A stretch of DNA of 64,000 bases from Gammaproteobacteria bacterium. GTDB taxonomy: Bacteria; Pseudomonadota; Gammaproteobacteria; Pseudomonadales; Azotimanducaceae. Position 1 is the first letter of the stretch; each line of letters opens with the position of its first letter. The notes below the pieces were generated by a model. That model did not search any database, had not been told where the DNA came from, and saw nothing but the letters and a program-made list of their open reading frames with translations. Where the stretch lies: NCBI GenBank assembly GCA_009839505.1, contig VXPO01000096.1, positions 42,824-106,823 of the forward strand, given 5' to 3'. Below are positions 25,962-35,029 of this stretch, one piece after another. The translations under genes were made by a program, and so were the position numbers.

Positions 25962-28510
25962 CGGCCGAGTATAGCGCCGGCGCGCCCTAGGGGGCGCCTT
26001 GGAGAATCCGCGTGGCGAGATCCCGGGCCGACTGCGAAGCGGCCATCTCCCGCGGCCATCGACCGCCGGGTTACGAACGGATAGCTCTGCGTCACGCCGA
26101 TAATCAGGGATTGCATGCGGTAGCCGTCCTGTGCCGCGTGGGCGACGATCCGGCGGACGATCGGTGCGTCATAGTGCTCGAGGCCCCGTCCCAGGGCGTA
26201 GGTCAGGAGTCGCTCGGCGATGGTGGTCGCGAAGCGTTCCGGTCGGGCCACCAGCGCGGTCTTCAACTCCGCCACGCCTTCCACCTTCGTCCCGTCGGGC
26301 AGAGTCGCGACACTGTCGATCGGGTTCCAGGAGTCGTCGCGTTCCCGCCATCGACCGATGGCGTCGAAGTTCTCAAGCGCGAAGCCCGACGGGTCGATCA
26401 TGTTGTGGCAGCCGGCGCACGCCTCGTGCTCGCGATGAACACGGAGTTGCTCCCGCAACGTCGGCGCCTTGGTACCGGGTTTGCCGCTGTCGAGTTCCGG
26501 CACGTCGGGCGGTGGTGGTGGCGGCGGCGTACCGAGCAGGTTGGCAAGCACCCACTTGCCGCGCAGTACCGGTGATGTCCGGTTCGGATGGGAGGTTATG
26601 GCGAGCAGGCTGCCGTGGCCCAAGAGGCCGCCGCGCGGATGGCCCGCCGGCAGGTCGACGCGTCGAAGATCCGCGTGCTGCACGCCGGTGATGCCGTAGT
26701 GGTCGGCCAGGCGTTTGTTCAGGAATGTGTAGCCGGCGGTGAGAAGTTCGGCGGCCGGACGGTCGTGGCGTAGGACATGGTCGAAGAAGAGCTCGGTCTC
26801 CGCCTGGAAACCATCGCGCAACGCCTCGTCGTAGTGGAAGCTCAGCGGTGCGGTGGGCCGGTAGAACGCCAGGCTGCGCAACTCCAGCCACTGACTGGCG
26901 AAGTTCATCGTCAAGGCTTTGGATTTGGGGTCGGCGAGCATCCGCCGAACCTGCCCCGCGATGTGCTCGGAGGTATGCAGGCGACCCTCCTCGGCGGCGT
27001 CGAGCAGGGCTTCGTCGGGAATGCTGCTCCACAGGAAGAACGACAGCCGGGACGCGAGTTCGATGTCCGCCACGGGACGCGGGCCGGTGCTGGAATCGGC
27101 GTAGCCCTCGATACGGAACAGGAAGTGTGGGCTGACGAGCAGACGGCGCACGGCGAAGCCAATCGCCTGCTCGAAGGAACTGCCCCGGGAGCGCGCGTCA
27201 TCGTACGACGCCACGAGGGAGTCCACGGCGTCCGGCGTCGCGATGCCGCGGAAACCGAGGCGCGCCAGACGCTGGAGGATCGTTCGGGCGCAGTCGGCTT
27301 CCCCGGCATCGCCGGGATCGCAGACGAAGATGCCACGACGGCTTGGCGTGTCGCCGGGTCCGCCGGTGTTGAACGGACCTTCCACGGTCAGCGACGACAG
27401 CCGCGGTACGGAACCGCTGGCGCCGGCGATGTCTCCTTCTCCGCGTTCGTTGACCTGCGGTTCGAGTACGCCGTCGACGAGGTTGAGCGGCGTCTTGTAG
27501 AACCACGCGGCAACGTCGTGGGCACCGGCTGAGACCGCGACTCGGGCTCGGAACTTCGGCGGCTCCCGCATTTCACGATCGGGCTTGGGTACCGTGAACA
27601 CGCCCGCTTGGACGCCGTCCACGGCGATCTCCAGTTGGCGGTCGACGAGCACCGGGGTGGTTCGCCTCGCCCCGGGTCGGTTGATGGGTTCCAGCGCGAC
27701 GGTGAACTCGTACTCGCCGTCCCTGGGAAAGTAGTGTCGGATCTGGGTGCCGCCCTCTGCGCCGGGTGATGGATCGCCGGATCGAACCCGTCGTTCCGCC
27801 TCTGTGCCGATGTGGTAGGTGCGGTTGCCGGTGGATTCCGCGCTGCCGATCGCCAGACGGCTGACGGCCTTGGCCGCCGCCAGGTAGCGTTCCATCAGCA
27901 GCGGGGACAACCGGAGCGTTCCCGCCATGTTGTCGAAGCCGTGGCTGGAATCGTCGGCTGGGAGGTAGTGGGCGGCGTCGATCTCCACCTGCAGGAGGTC
28001 GCGGACGGCATTCTGGTATTCGCTGCGGTTGAGTCGGCGGAACACCGGCGACGGGCCCGGATCCGGATCCTCCCATGCCGCGCGGTCGAGCTCCGTTGTG
28101 AGCCACTCCCGGAACTGATCCGCGACTTCGGGCCGCGGGCGCCGGGCGTCGAGCGGCGGCATCATCCCCGCCCGCAGCTGCACCACGACCTTCTCCCACA
28201 GCTCGGCGTGGGCGCCGACGTCGGCGAGGTCGAGATCGGCGAAGGTGACGTCTCCGTGCTCGGTGTGGCAGCGCTGGCAGCGCACGTGCTTGGTGCGCTC
28301 GGTGTGACAGCTCCCGCAATAGGCCGTGACGAACGCCTCGGCACCGGGCAGGTCGGTGGGCGAGTCGGCCAGCGTGGACGCCCGTACGGCCTCTCCTAGG
28401 CAGATGATCGAGGCGGCCAGACTCAACACCGCGATGCCTGCGGGCACGCTACCGCGGCCCGTGCACGCGGCCCCTAGTGAGATATACGGGCTACGTTCCA
28501 CCCGCTTCAT
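25958..28510 (-). CDS. DUF1587/1592/1588/1585 cytochrome-like exported protein
   Basis: The 850-residue protein has a signal peptide (about 22-45) and then heme-c motifs CGSCH (65-69) and CQRCH (78-82) in a cytochrome-like head. DUF1587 follows (FRRLNRSEYQNAVRDLL), then a carbohydrate-binding-like DUF1595 region, DUF1592 (ELASRLSFFLWSSIPDEALL) and DUF1588/1585, with a third motif CAGCH (698-702) in ACAGCHNMIDPSGFALENFD. It should act as a periplasmic multiheme electron carrier or oxidase partnered with DUF1552. The normal family end is near YPFVTRRS (about residue 810). The last 30-odd residues are encoded by a palindromic repeat. The second N-terminal CxxCH is extra compared with many relatives. 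Confidence 0.9.
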   Translation of the reverse strand: MKRVERSPYISLGAACTGRGSVPAGIAVLSLAASIICLGEAVRASTLADSPTDLPGAEAFVTAYCGSCHTERTKHVRCQRCHTEHGDVTFADLDLADVGAHAELWEKVVVQLRAGMMPPLDARRPRPEVADQFREWLTTELDRAAWEDPDPGPSPVFRRLNRSEYQNAVRDLLQVEIDAAHYLPADDSSHGFDNMAGTLRLSPLLMERYLAAAKAVSRLAIGSAESTGNRTYHIGTEAERRVRSGDPSPGAEGGTQIRHYFPRDGEYEFTVALEPINRPGARRTTPVLVDRQLEIAVDGVQAGVFTVPKPDREMREPPKFRARVAVSAGAHDVAAWFYKTPLNLVDGVLEPQVNERGEGDIAGASGSVPRLSSLTVEGPFNTGGPGDTPSRRGIFVCDPGDAGEADCARTILQRLARLGFRGIATPDAVDSLVASYDDARSRGSSFEQAIGFAVRRLLVSPHFLFRIEGYADSSTGPRPVADIELASRLSFFLWSSIPDEALLDAAEEGRLHTSEHIAGQVRRMLADPKSKALTMNFASQWLELRSLAFYRPTAPLSFHYDEALRDGFQAETELFFDHVLRHDRPAAELLTAGYTFLNKRLADHYGITGVQHADLRRVDLPAGHPRGGLLGHGSLLAITSHPNRTSPVLRGKWVLANLLGTPPPPPPPDVPELDSGKPGTKAPTLREQLRVHREHEACAGCHNMIDPSGFALENFDAIGRWRERDDSWNPIDSVATLPDGTKVEGVAELKTALVARPERFATTIAERLLTYALGRGLEHYDAPIVRRIVAHAAQDGYRMQSLIIGVTQSYPFVTRRSMAAGDGRFAVGPGSRHADSPRRPLGRAGAILGR
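25976..26055. repeat. Dispersed palindromic repeat, copy B, inside a gene 3' end
   Basis: The sequence GCGCCCTAGGGGGCGCCTTGG, then GAGAATCCGCGTGGCGAGATC, then a GACTGCGAAGCGGCC block matches, block by block, the repeat at 63934-64000 (GCCCTGGCGGGC, GAGAATTCGCGTAGCGAATTC, GACCGCGAAGCGGTC). This copy has decayed stems and encodes the C-terminal tail of the DUF1592 protein. Confidence 0.65.
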
Positions 28511-28649
28511 TGAGCACGTCTCCTGACTGGCGGATAGTGTTTAAAAGCGGCCTGGCTTGCAACGACGACCGATCAGGCGGAGCCGTACCGTCCGTACCGG
28601 ACCGGCCGGTGCTGGTACGATTGACCGCTTTGTTGTCGCCGTGGCTGCA

Positions 28650-29186
28650 ATGCGAATCGGTCTGATCTCCGACACCCACATCTCGAAGCGGGGCGAACTC
28701 TGGCCGCAGGTCTTCGACGTCTTCGACGGCGTGGACGCGATCCTCCACGGCGGTGACGTATGGTCCCCCGTGCTTCTTGATGAACTCGAGGAGCTCGCGC
28801 CCGTGCGGGTCGCGCGGGGCAACGGTGATCTGGGGCAGCAGGATCCACGTCTCGAGGACCGCTGCGTGATGTCGTTCGACAGCGTTACCGTGGCCATGCT
28901 GCACGACTTCCCGACACCCGCCCATCGTCCGCCGGAGCTGATCCTGAGCCGGGCCAGGCAGCGCTTCCCCGACACATCACCGGATGTCATCGTCTACGGT
29001 CATACCCATATCGAGGCCGTGGACTGGGTCGACGGACTGCTGTGCGTGAATCCCGGGTCGCCCACCTTGCCGCACAACCGCTCGCTGCGCCTCGGCACGG
29101 TCGGCTTTCTGAACATCGATGCCGGCGGGGTTCGCCCCGAACTGTGGCAATTAACTGAGACTGGCGCCGAGCCGATTCCCGGTTGA
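28650..29186 (+). CDS. YfcE-type metallophosphoesterase
   Basis: The 178-residue protein is a compact calcineurin-like phosphoesterase. It has D8 and H10 (LISDTH), GGD with D36, GNGD near residue 60, an isolated His (MLHDFP), and GHTH near 120. These are all five metal-binding blocks of the YfcE/MJ0936 family of phosphodiesterases. Two divalent metals (commonly Mn) are expected, in the cytoplasm. The physiological substrate of this family is not settled. The ATG at 28650 begins exactly at the first strand; upstream in-frame residues look non-coding. It is divergent from the DUF1592 gene and convergent with the PLP enzyme gene. Confidence 0.9.
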   Translation: MRIGLISDTHISKRGELWPQVFDVFDGVDAILHGGDVWSPVLLDELEELAPVRVARGNGDLGQQDPRLEDRCVMSFDSVTVAMLHDFPTPAHRPPELILSRARQRFPDTSPDVIVYGHTHIEAVDWVDGLLCVNPGSPTLPHNRSLRLGTVGFLNIDAGGVRPELWQLTETGAEPIPG

Positions 29187-29194
29187 CGGTTGCG

Positions 29195-30388
29195 TCAGCC
29201 CAGCACGCGGGCGAGATCGCCGCACAGATCGTCCGCATCCTCCAATCCGACCGACAACCGGAACACGCCGTCGCCGGCGTATTCCCGGTAGTGGGCGAGT
29301 TGCTCGTCGTCCAGCCGGAAGGTCGAGTCCATCATCGCGTCGGTGTCGATCCAATAGATCAGGCTGCGGTGGTGGCCGAGGGAGACGGCGTAGTGGACGA
29401 TCTCGAGTTCCTTCGCCATGCGTTCGGCCAATGCGGCGCCGTCGCCGCGGACCTGGAACGACAAGGTGCCCGACATGTTGTCCATCTGCCTCCGGGCCAA
29501 GTCGCGCTGGGGATGTGACTCGAGACCAGGGTAGTTCACGCGTGTGACGGCCGGATGATCCTCGAGGAACCGGGCAATCCGGACCGCCCCTTCCTCGTGT
29601 GCGCGCATGCGGATCGGCAGGGTCGCTGCGCCGCGGGCGATCAGCCAGGCGTTGAAGGGGCTCAGCACGCCGCCGAAGTACACCAGGGCCCGGGTCCGCA
29701 GGGGTTCGAGCCGTTCTTTGGTGCCGAGTACCGCGCCGCCCAGTGCATCGCCGTGGCCGCCGATGTACTTGGTGAGCGAATGCACGACGAAATCGGCGCC
29801 GTGTTCGACCGGTCTGGTGGCGATCGGGGTGGCGAAAGTGGAATCCACCGCTACTTGCAGGCCGTGGCGGCGGGCGACGGCCGACACCGCCGCGATGTCC
29901 GTCAGCCGCAGTATGGGGTTCGCCGGCGTCTCGATCCAGATCATCCGGGTTTCCGGCCGGATGGCCGCTTCGACGGTCGCCAGGTCGGTGGTGTCGACGG
30001 GTGTGCAGGATATGCCGTAGGCGGGGAGCAACTTGCGGGCGAGTTCCGCCGTGCCCGCGTAGTTCACATCGCTGATCACAAGGTGGTCGCCCGCGTTCAG
30101 GGTCGTGAGCATCACGGCGGCGGTGGCCGCCATGCCCGAGGCAAACGCGACACAGTCCTCCGCCCGTTCCAAAGCCGCAAGCTTGTCTTCCAGGACGCGG
30201 GTTGTCGGATTGCCCCAGCGGGTATAGACGTAGGGAATGTCGCCTTCGAAAGCGCTGATCGAGAAGCCCGCCGGCTCGTCCATCGCGAACGTGGTCGACA
30301 TGACCAGGTTCGGTGCCGATGCGCCGGTGACCGGATCGGGGATCTCGCCGCCGTGGACGGCACGGGTGTTGGGCCCAGGGTTCTTCAT
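29195..30388 (-). CDS. PLP-dependent trans-sulfuration family enzyme
   Basis: The 397-residue protein belongs to the Cys/Met metabolism family (cystathionine gamma-synthase, gamma-lyase and methionine gamma-lyase relatives). It has the substrate-side YTRWGNPT (55-62), the PLP-phosphate segment ASGMAATAA, D181 (VDSTFATP) and the Schiff-base lysine K207 in HSLTKYIGGHGD. The loop after Y110 reads NYAGTAE, so the active-site Cys that marks many methionine gamma-lyases is absent. It could be a cystathionine synthase or lyase, or an O-acylhomoserine sulfhydrylase. It lies 73 bases downstream of the large secreted-protein gene on the same strand. Confidence 0.9.
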   Translation of the reverse strand: MKNPGPNTRAVHGGEIPDPVTGASAPNLVMSTTFAMDEPAGFSISAFEGDIPYVYTRWGNPTTRVLEDKLAALERAEDCVAFASGMAATAAVMLTTLNAGDHLVISDVNYAGTAELARKLLPAYGISCTPVDTTDLATVEAAIRPETRMIWIETPANPILRLTDIAAVSAVARRHGLQVAVDSTFATPIATRPVEHGADFVVHSLTKYIGGHGDALGGAVLGTKERLEPLRTRALVYFGGVLSPFNAWLIARGAATLPIRMRAHEEGAVRIARFLEDHPAVTRVNYPGLESHPQRDLARRQMDNMSGTLSFQVRGDGAALAERMAKELEIVHYAVSLGHHRSLIYWIDTDAMMDSTFRLDDEQLAHYREYAGDGVFRLSVGLEDADDLCGDLARVLG

Positions 30389-30461
30389 ATTCCGCGGTCT
30401 TCCATAGCCTTCCGTCGAACGCGGACGCATGCGCCGCCAACGGGACTTCGCATGTGCCCCA

Positions 30462-32711
30462 TCAATCGATCTCACCGTACCAATGCGGCGTCTTCTCTGC
30501 CCACTCGCTGTCGGGGAAGTGACGGTGCAGCAGGACGAAAGCACCGCGCGAGATCGAACCCGGGGCGTTCCAGCTACACGTGTGGCGCGTCGCGAACACC
30601 AGCCGGTGCAATGTCCGGGGCACGCGGGGATCGTCCAGGTTTTCCTTGGCGTAGCGCAGCACGTGGGGACCGAACGAGGCCGACGCACTGGTCTCCCGCA
30701 TCAAGGCCACATTCCGGATGGCCGTTTTCTCGCGTTCGGTGTAGCGGGAGAATCGAGGAATGCGCGGCACCTCGCCCGGCTTAACCGGATTGAGGGCTGC
30801 ACACCACCAGTTGTTGCCGCTTGTTCCACCGGCGATGTAGTCGGGCATTGGCCGGGGCGGTCGTGAAATGGACTGAGTCCGTCCCTCTCCGGCGCGGATC
30901 CACGGGGAGAAGGCGGGGTGGTCGAAGACGATCCTCGCCGCCTCGAAATGCTTGTCCTCCGCCTGTTGGAACGCAAGAAGCTCCCGGTCCAGCAACGGCA
31001 CGTGGATCCTTATGTGTTGTGCCAGTTCGAGCGCCGTCGCCATCTCATCGGCGAGCATGGCCTTGGTCCAGCCGGCGATCGCCAGCCGCCCGCGCAGGTA
31101 GGGTCCCAAGTGCGGCAGGAGTTCAGGCGTATCGAGGACTTCGAGGATCATCGTCGCGGTGAAGTAGTCGTTCACCAAGGCAGCTGTGTCTTTCGAGAAC
31201 AGGGGCGTGTCGCGTGTGATCCGGTTGAAATTGGCGGGCAGGCGTCGGGCGTCGTCGTCACTCCATCGCAGCGAGATGGCGGTAAGCGGCGCCCAGCGAA
31301 AGTAGTCTGTCCAGTTCGATGCGGCGCCTGCGGCGGCGGTACGGATTCGATTGAGGTGGGACTTGGAAGGCTGAATGCGCAGGGCGCTCTCGGCCAAACG
31401 GAGGCCGGTATCGGGGTCGCCTAGGATTCCCGTGATCCGGATGCGGTGTAGGAGCATGTTCAAATAGCCCGGCGTGTCGGGCGCAAAGGCAGTCGAGGTC
31501 AGTAACTCCGTCAACGTCGTCGCATCCCAGCCGGGTTGCGCGCGTTCGAGCGCGAGGTAGAGCCACTCCAACGACCGCTCTTCGCGCCAGCGTTCGAGTA
31601 CCTCTTGACCGTCCCCGCCGCCGGTGGCGAGTCGGTGCCAAGTTCTGAAGCTCGTCTCGTCCAGGGGCGCCTCCGGCTGCCGCAGCAGGTAGTGGTAGGT
31701 TCCCACGTCGCCAGCCCACAGGCTGGCCGGATCCTCGATTAGCCTTCGTTCGAGTTCCTCCCGAAGTGCGACGGGGCGGAGCCTCGCCTCGATGAAGCTG
31801 ATTTGGCCCCGCACGGAAGGAAACGCCGCGAGGTAGTCCGGTTCGTTCGCGAGCTCGCGGTACTGCTCGAGGGCGAGACGCAGATGACGTTCGGGATCGT
31901 TTTCGTTGTCAATCGCTTCCCGGGCCAGGCTGCGAGCCACCAGGTAGCGTCCAAGATCCCGCCAAGGGGAGTCAGGAGTCTCGCCGATCCTGCGGAATCG
32001 CGATGCCGCTTCCAAGTACTGGGCGTTGTAGAAGTGGCTTGCGGCGATCTGGTAGTGCCGATCATGCCGCTCCAACGATGGCCACGCGGCTGCGGGCTCG
32101 GCGGGAGGATCGAACTCCGTCTCGCCGCTGCATTGCGCGAAGACCTTGATCTGGGCTTCGATCCACCGCGAGAGTTGGACGGAGCCGCTGCCGTAGCGGG
32201 CCCGTCGATCAAGCATCGTCTCGTAGGCGGTCTTGAATGCGTCGGCCATGCAGTTCTGTACGCGCAGCACGTTCGTGTAAGAGTAGCTCTCGCCATCCGC
32301 AAGCTCGACGGTGCGGACAACGGACTCACGCCGGTGGGGTGAGAACCCAGGGGGAGGCTCGTATCCCTCGGCACCAACCGCCTGCCAGAACTCGGATTGG
32401 TAGTTGACGCGGTTCACGGTCTCGCGATCCCGCGGTCGGAACAGATTCGCATGCTCCTCCGTGAACTGCCCGGTCAAGTGGATGTACGCGACCAGGGTGT
32501 GGATGTCGCGTTTCGGGAACGACTCGGGAAATTCGCCGAGCAGCACGTCATCGAAACGTACCGGTTCAGTAAACGGCGTCTCGTAGACGTATCCACCCGC
32601 AATCACCGGCAAGGTGCAGCAAGCGCCGGCCAGCACGAGTGCCGCTGCGCGAAACCGCTCGCGCCCACACTCCAAGAGTCGGAATCCCGCAAAAATCGCG
32701 TCGGCCTGCAT
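30462..32711 (-). CDS. Large secreted helical protein of unknown family
   Basis: The 749-residue protein has an N-terminal signal (RAAALVLAGACCTLPVIAG, about 21-39) and a mature part rich in Arg, Glu, Trp and Leu with no membrane segments. The middle region has TPR-like helical pairs (HFYNAQYLEAASRFRRIGE, RHLRLALEQYRELANE). The C-terminal quarter contains GGTSGNNWWCAALNP and TRHTCSWNAPG, with two well-separated Cys that could form a disulfide. I chose the ATG at 32711 because it gives a proper signal peptide; an upstream in-frame ATG reaches into the promoter of the divergent PhyH gene. I do not recognise the family and cannot propose an activity. Confidence 0.75.
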   Translation of the reverse strand: MQADAIFAGFRLLECGRERFRAAALVLAGACCTLPVIAGGYVYETPFTEPVRFDDVLLGEFPESFPKRDIHTLVAYIHLTGQFTEEHANLFRPRDRETVNRVNYQSEFWQAVGAEGYEPPPGFSPHRRESVVRTVELADGESYSYTNVLRVQNCMADAFKTAYETMLDRRARYGSGSVQLSRWIEAQIKVFAQCSGETEFDPPAEPAAAWPSLERHDRHYQIAASHFYNAQYLEAASRFRRIGETPDSPWRDLGRYLVARSLAREAIDNENDPERHLRLALEQYRELANEPDYLAAFPSVRGQISFIEARLRPVALREELERRLIEDPASLWAGDVGTYHYLLRQPEAPLDETSFRTWHRLATGGGDGQEVLERWREERSLEWLYLALERAQPGWDATTLTELLTSTAFAPDTPGYLNMLLHRIRITGILGDPDTGLRLAESALRIQPSKSHLNRIRTAAAGAASNWTDYFRWAPLTAISLRWSDDDARRLPANFNRITRDTPLFSKDTAALVNDYFTATMILEVLDTPELLPHLGPYLRGRLAIAGWTKAMLADEMATALELAQHIRIHVPLLDRELLAFQQAEDKHFEAARIVFDHPAFSPWIRAGEGRTQSISRPPRPMPDYIAGGTSGNNWWCAALNPVKPGEVPRIPRFSRYTEREKTAIRNVALMRETSASASFGPHVLRYAKENLDDPRVPRTLHRLVFATRHTCSWNAPGSISRGAFVLLHRHFPDSEWAEKTPHWYGEID

Positions 32712-32895
32712 TGACTGGTCGGCAACTGCGTGGACGCCACAGCGTACGGCGCTGCCGAACAGCCTACAAGCGCCGGCAGGAACGGTCGCACAGAATCTCG
32801 TCAGCGAACCTGCAACGCGCCCGGAGGGAACAGGCACGCTCGACGCACCTTCGTAGCGCATGGAATACTGACGCTCTCGGTTGGGAGAGGATCGC

Positions 32896-33732
32896 GTGAA
32901 CGAGGAGCAGCGTTACCTGTTCGACACCTTCGGATACCTGGTACTGCCCGGAGTGCTCACCCCGGCGCAGGTCGACGAACTCCGTTCGACCCTCAAGCAG
33001 CCCACCGAACAGTTCGAACCCGTCGATCAGTCACGCGGTCCGCTGCACTGGTCGAAGGTGTGGCGGGATCTCATAGACCTGCCGGGCTTGAGTCCGGTTC
33101 TCGAAGAGCTGATCGGCAACCACGGCCTCAAGGCCAACTTCGAGGCACGGGCCAGGAAGGACCCGGCGATCGCCGTCCTGCCCACCTTTCGGCTCGATCA
33201 CATCAACATCCACACCCATGTGAAACGGGGGTTCAAGGGCGGGATGCTCCACGGCGGCTCCCGCGGAACCGGCGGTTGCCAGTTCTTCCACTACCACGAC
33301 GGCAGGTTCTACAACGGCTTGGTGTCGGTGAGCTTCGAACTGCACGACACGCATGCCAACGGCGGCGGGTTCGCGTGCATTCCGGGTACCCACAAGTCGA
33401 ACCTGCCGCTGCCCGCGGCGTGGCGGGATCTGAGCGAAAGGATCCCCGATTGCGTGACCCGGATTCCGGCGTGCGCGGGCGATGCCATTGTGTTCACGGA
33501 GGCTCTGACCCATGGCACTCTGCCGTGGACTTCCGACGACGAACGCAAGACCATCTTCTACAAGTTCTCACCCCATGCGACCACGTGGTCCGGCGACTAC
33601 TTCGACCCGGACGACTTCCGCGGCTACGCGGACATGGACGACCGCAAGATGACCATCCTGGAACCGCCGAGTGCCCGTTATCCCGGGCGGCCGACCAAGC
33701 CCGAACCGATCGGGGCGGAGGCTGCAGATTAG
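32896..33732 (+). CDS. Phytanoyl-CoA dioxygenase (PhyH) family protein
   Basis: The 278-residue protein starts at GTG 32896, six bases after the Shine-Dalgarno GGGAGAGG; a TTG at 32881 is a weaker alternative. PhyH features are FGYLVLPGVLTPAQVDELR at the N-terminus, MLHGGSRGTGG near 120, the jelly-roll segment ELHDTHANGGGFACIPGTHKSNLPLP, and ALTHGTLPW near 205, whose His should bind iron. The first part of the HxD motif is not obvious, so the exact iron ligands are uncertain. Members are Fe(II)/2-oxoglutarate oxygenases acting on lipids or small natural products. The amidohydrolase gene overlaps its 3' end. Confidence 0.87.
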   Translation: MNEEQRYLFDTFGYLVLPGVLTPAQVDELRSTLKQPTEQFEPVDQSRGPLHWSKVWRDLIDLPGLSPVLEELIGNHGLKANFEARARKDPAIAVLPTFRLDHINIHTHVKRGFKGGMLHGGSRGTGGCQFFHYHDGRFYNGLVSVSFELHDTHANGGGFACIPGTHKSNLPLPAAWRDLSERIPDCVTRIPACAGDAIVFTEALTHGTLPWTSDDERKTIFYKFSPHATTWSGDYFDPDDFRGYADMDDRKMTILEPPSARYPGRPTKPEPIGAEAAD

Positions 33733-34840
33733 TCGATCGCTGGTGGCCGTGGTTCTGGCCATGCTGGCCGCCGTCGCAACGGCGGCGGAAGGCTATCTCG
33801 ACATGCATGTTCACACCGCCGGGATCGGGGCTGGGGGTAGCGGTGCATTCGTGCACCCGGAGATGCGCAGCAACATCCGCTTCCGCTTCTACCTGTGGGC
33901 ATTCGGCGTCACGGAGGCCGAGTTGGAGGCGGGCGGCGACGGCATCGTGCTGGCCAGGATCAGCGCCCAGGTTGCCCAGTCCGAACATGTCGCCCGTGCC
34001 GTGGTGCTCGCTCTGGACGGCGTGATCGGTGCCGACGGCGAGCTTGATCGGGAGGCGACCCAGGTCTACGTGCCGAACGCGTTCGTCGCCACCGAGGTCT
34101 CGCGCTACGACAATCTCTGCTACGGCGCCAGCGTCAATCCCTACCGACGAGATGCCCTGGCCCGATTGGAGCAGGCCAAGGCCGACGGCGCGTTGTTCGT
34201 CAAGTGGATTCCCAACACGATGCACATCGACCCGGCCGATCCTGCGATCCGACCGTTCTATGAGAAGCTCGTGGCGCTGGATCTGCCGTTGCTAAGTCAT
34301 GCCGGCCGCGAGCAGGCGTTCGCCCACGCGAGGGACGAGTACGGCGATCCGCGACGCCTCGAGCTGCCCCTGTCGTTGGGCGTCACCGTCATCGCGGCGC
34401 ACATCGCCACCACCGGCGAGAGCGAAGGGGAAGACAATTTCGAACGCATCCTGCCGATGTTCGAACGCTTTGGGAATCTCTACTCCGAGATCTCCAGCCT
34501 CACCCAGGTCAACAAGCGCAACTACCTGAAGCGGGCACTCGCGGTACCGGGTCTCGAACAACGTCTGCTCTACGGCACGGACTGGCCGTTGCAGTTCGCC
34601 CTCCTGGTATCCCCCCTCTACCACGTCGACCACATCGGACTCGGCACCGCCCGCAGACTGTCGAACATCGACAACGTTTGGGACCGGGACATCGCCCTGA
34701 AGAGGTCCATGGGCACACCCGACTCCGTGTTCGAGCGAAGCGCGGAGCTGTTGGACACGCAACGCTGCGCCGCGGCAACGCCCGGACCGCGAACCGGGCT
34801 GCGGACGGGCCAGAGAAGAGAAACTACCGAGCGTCGGTAG
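33671..34840 (+). CDS. Exported amidohydrolase (amidohydrolase-2-like)
   Basis: The protein is a metal-dependent TIM-barrel hydrolase: LDMHVHTAG (first metal His pair), SHAGREQ, AAHIATTG, and YGTDWPLQ with the catalytic Asp. The hydrophobic SLVAVVLAMLAAVATAAEG just before the barrel is a signal peptide, placing the enzyme in the periplasm. The start is unclear. GTG 33671 gives a long basic n-region and a 62-base overlap with the PhyH gene. GTG 33743, after the PhyH stop, would trim the signal's charged part. The C-terminal 30 residues are Arg/Thr-rich and probably disordered. Substrate unknown. Confidence 0.82.
   Translation: MPVIPGGRPSPNRSGRRLQISRSLVAVVLAMLAAVATAAEGYLDMHVHTAGIGAGGSGAFVHPEMRSNIRFRFYLWAFGVTEAELEAGGDGIVLARISAQVAQSEHVARAVVLALDGVIGADGELDREATQVYVPNAFVATEVSRYDNLCYGASVNPYRRDALARLEQAKADGALFVKWIPNTMHIDPADPAIRPFYEKLVALDLPLLSHAGREQAFAHARDEYGDPRRLELPLSLGVTVIAAHIATTGESEGEDNFERILPMFERFGNLYSEISSLTQVNKRNYLKRALAVPGLEQRLLYGTDWPLQFALLVSPLYHVDHIGLGTARRLSNIDNVWDRDIALKRSMGTPDSVFERSAELLDTQRCAAATPGPRTGLRTGQRRETTERR
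34824..34840 (+). terminator. Hairpin at the amidohydrolase stop codon
   Basis: CTACCGA-GCG-TCGGTAG is a perfect 7-bp stem ending on the stop codon. Nine bases later comes a run of ten G (34849-34858). No U-tract follows, so termination is possible rather than proven. Confidence 0.35.
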
Positions 34841-35029
34841 CTTGCTTCGGGGGGGGGGTGGCGGCGGAGACGGTGTCCGAAGCTCTTACGAGGTGTGATG
34901 CCGCGGCGTTGTAGAGGCCGAGACCCGCGATCAGGGCCAGAACCAGGAACGTGTAGCGGCCTTGGACGGCAGGACGGCGGCTGACCGCTCGGCTATGCTA
35001 GGCGCCCTTTGCCGACGAGTGTTGCACAC

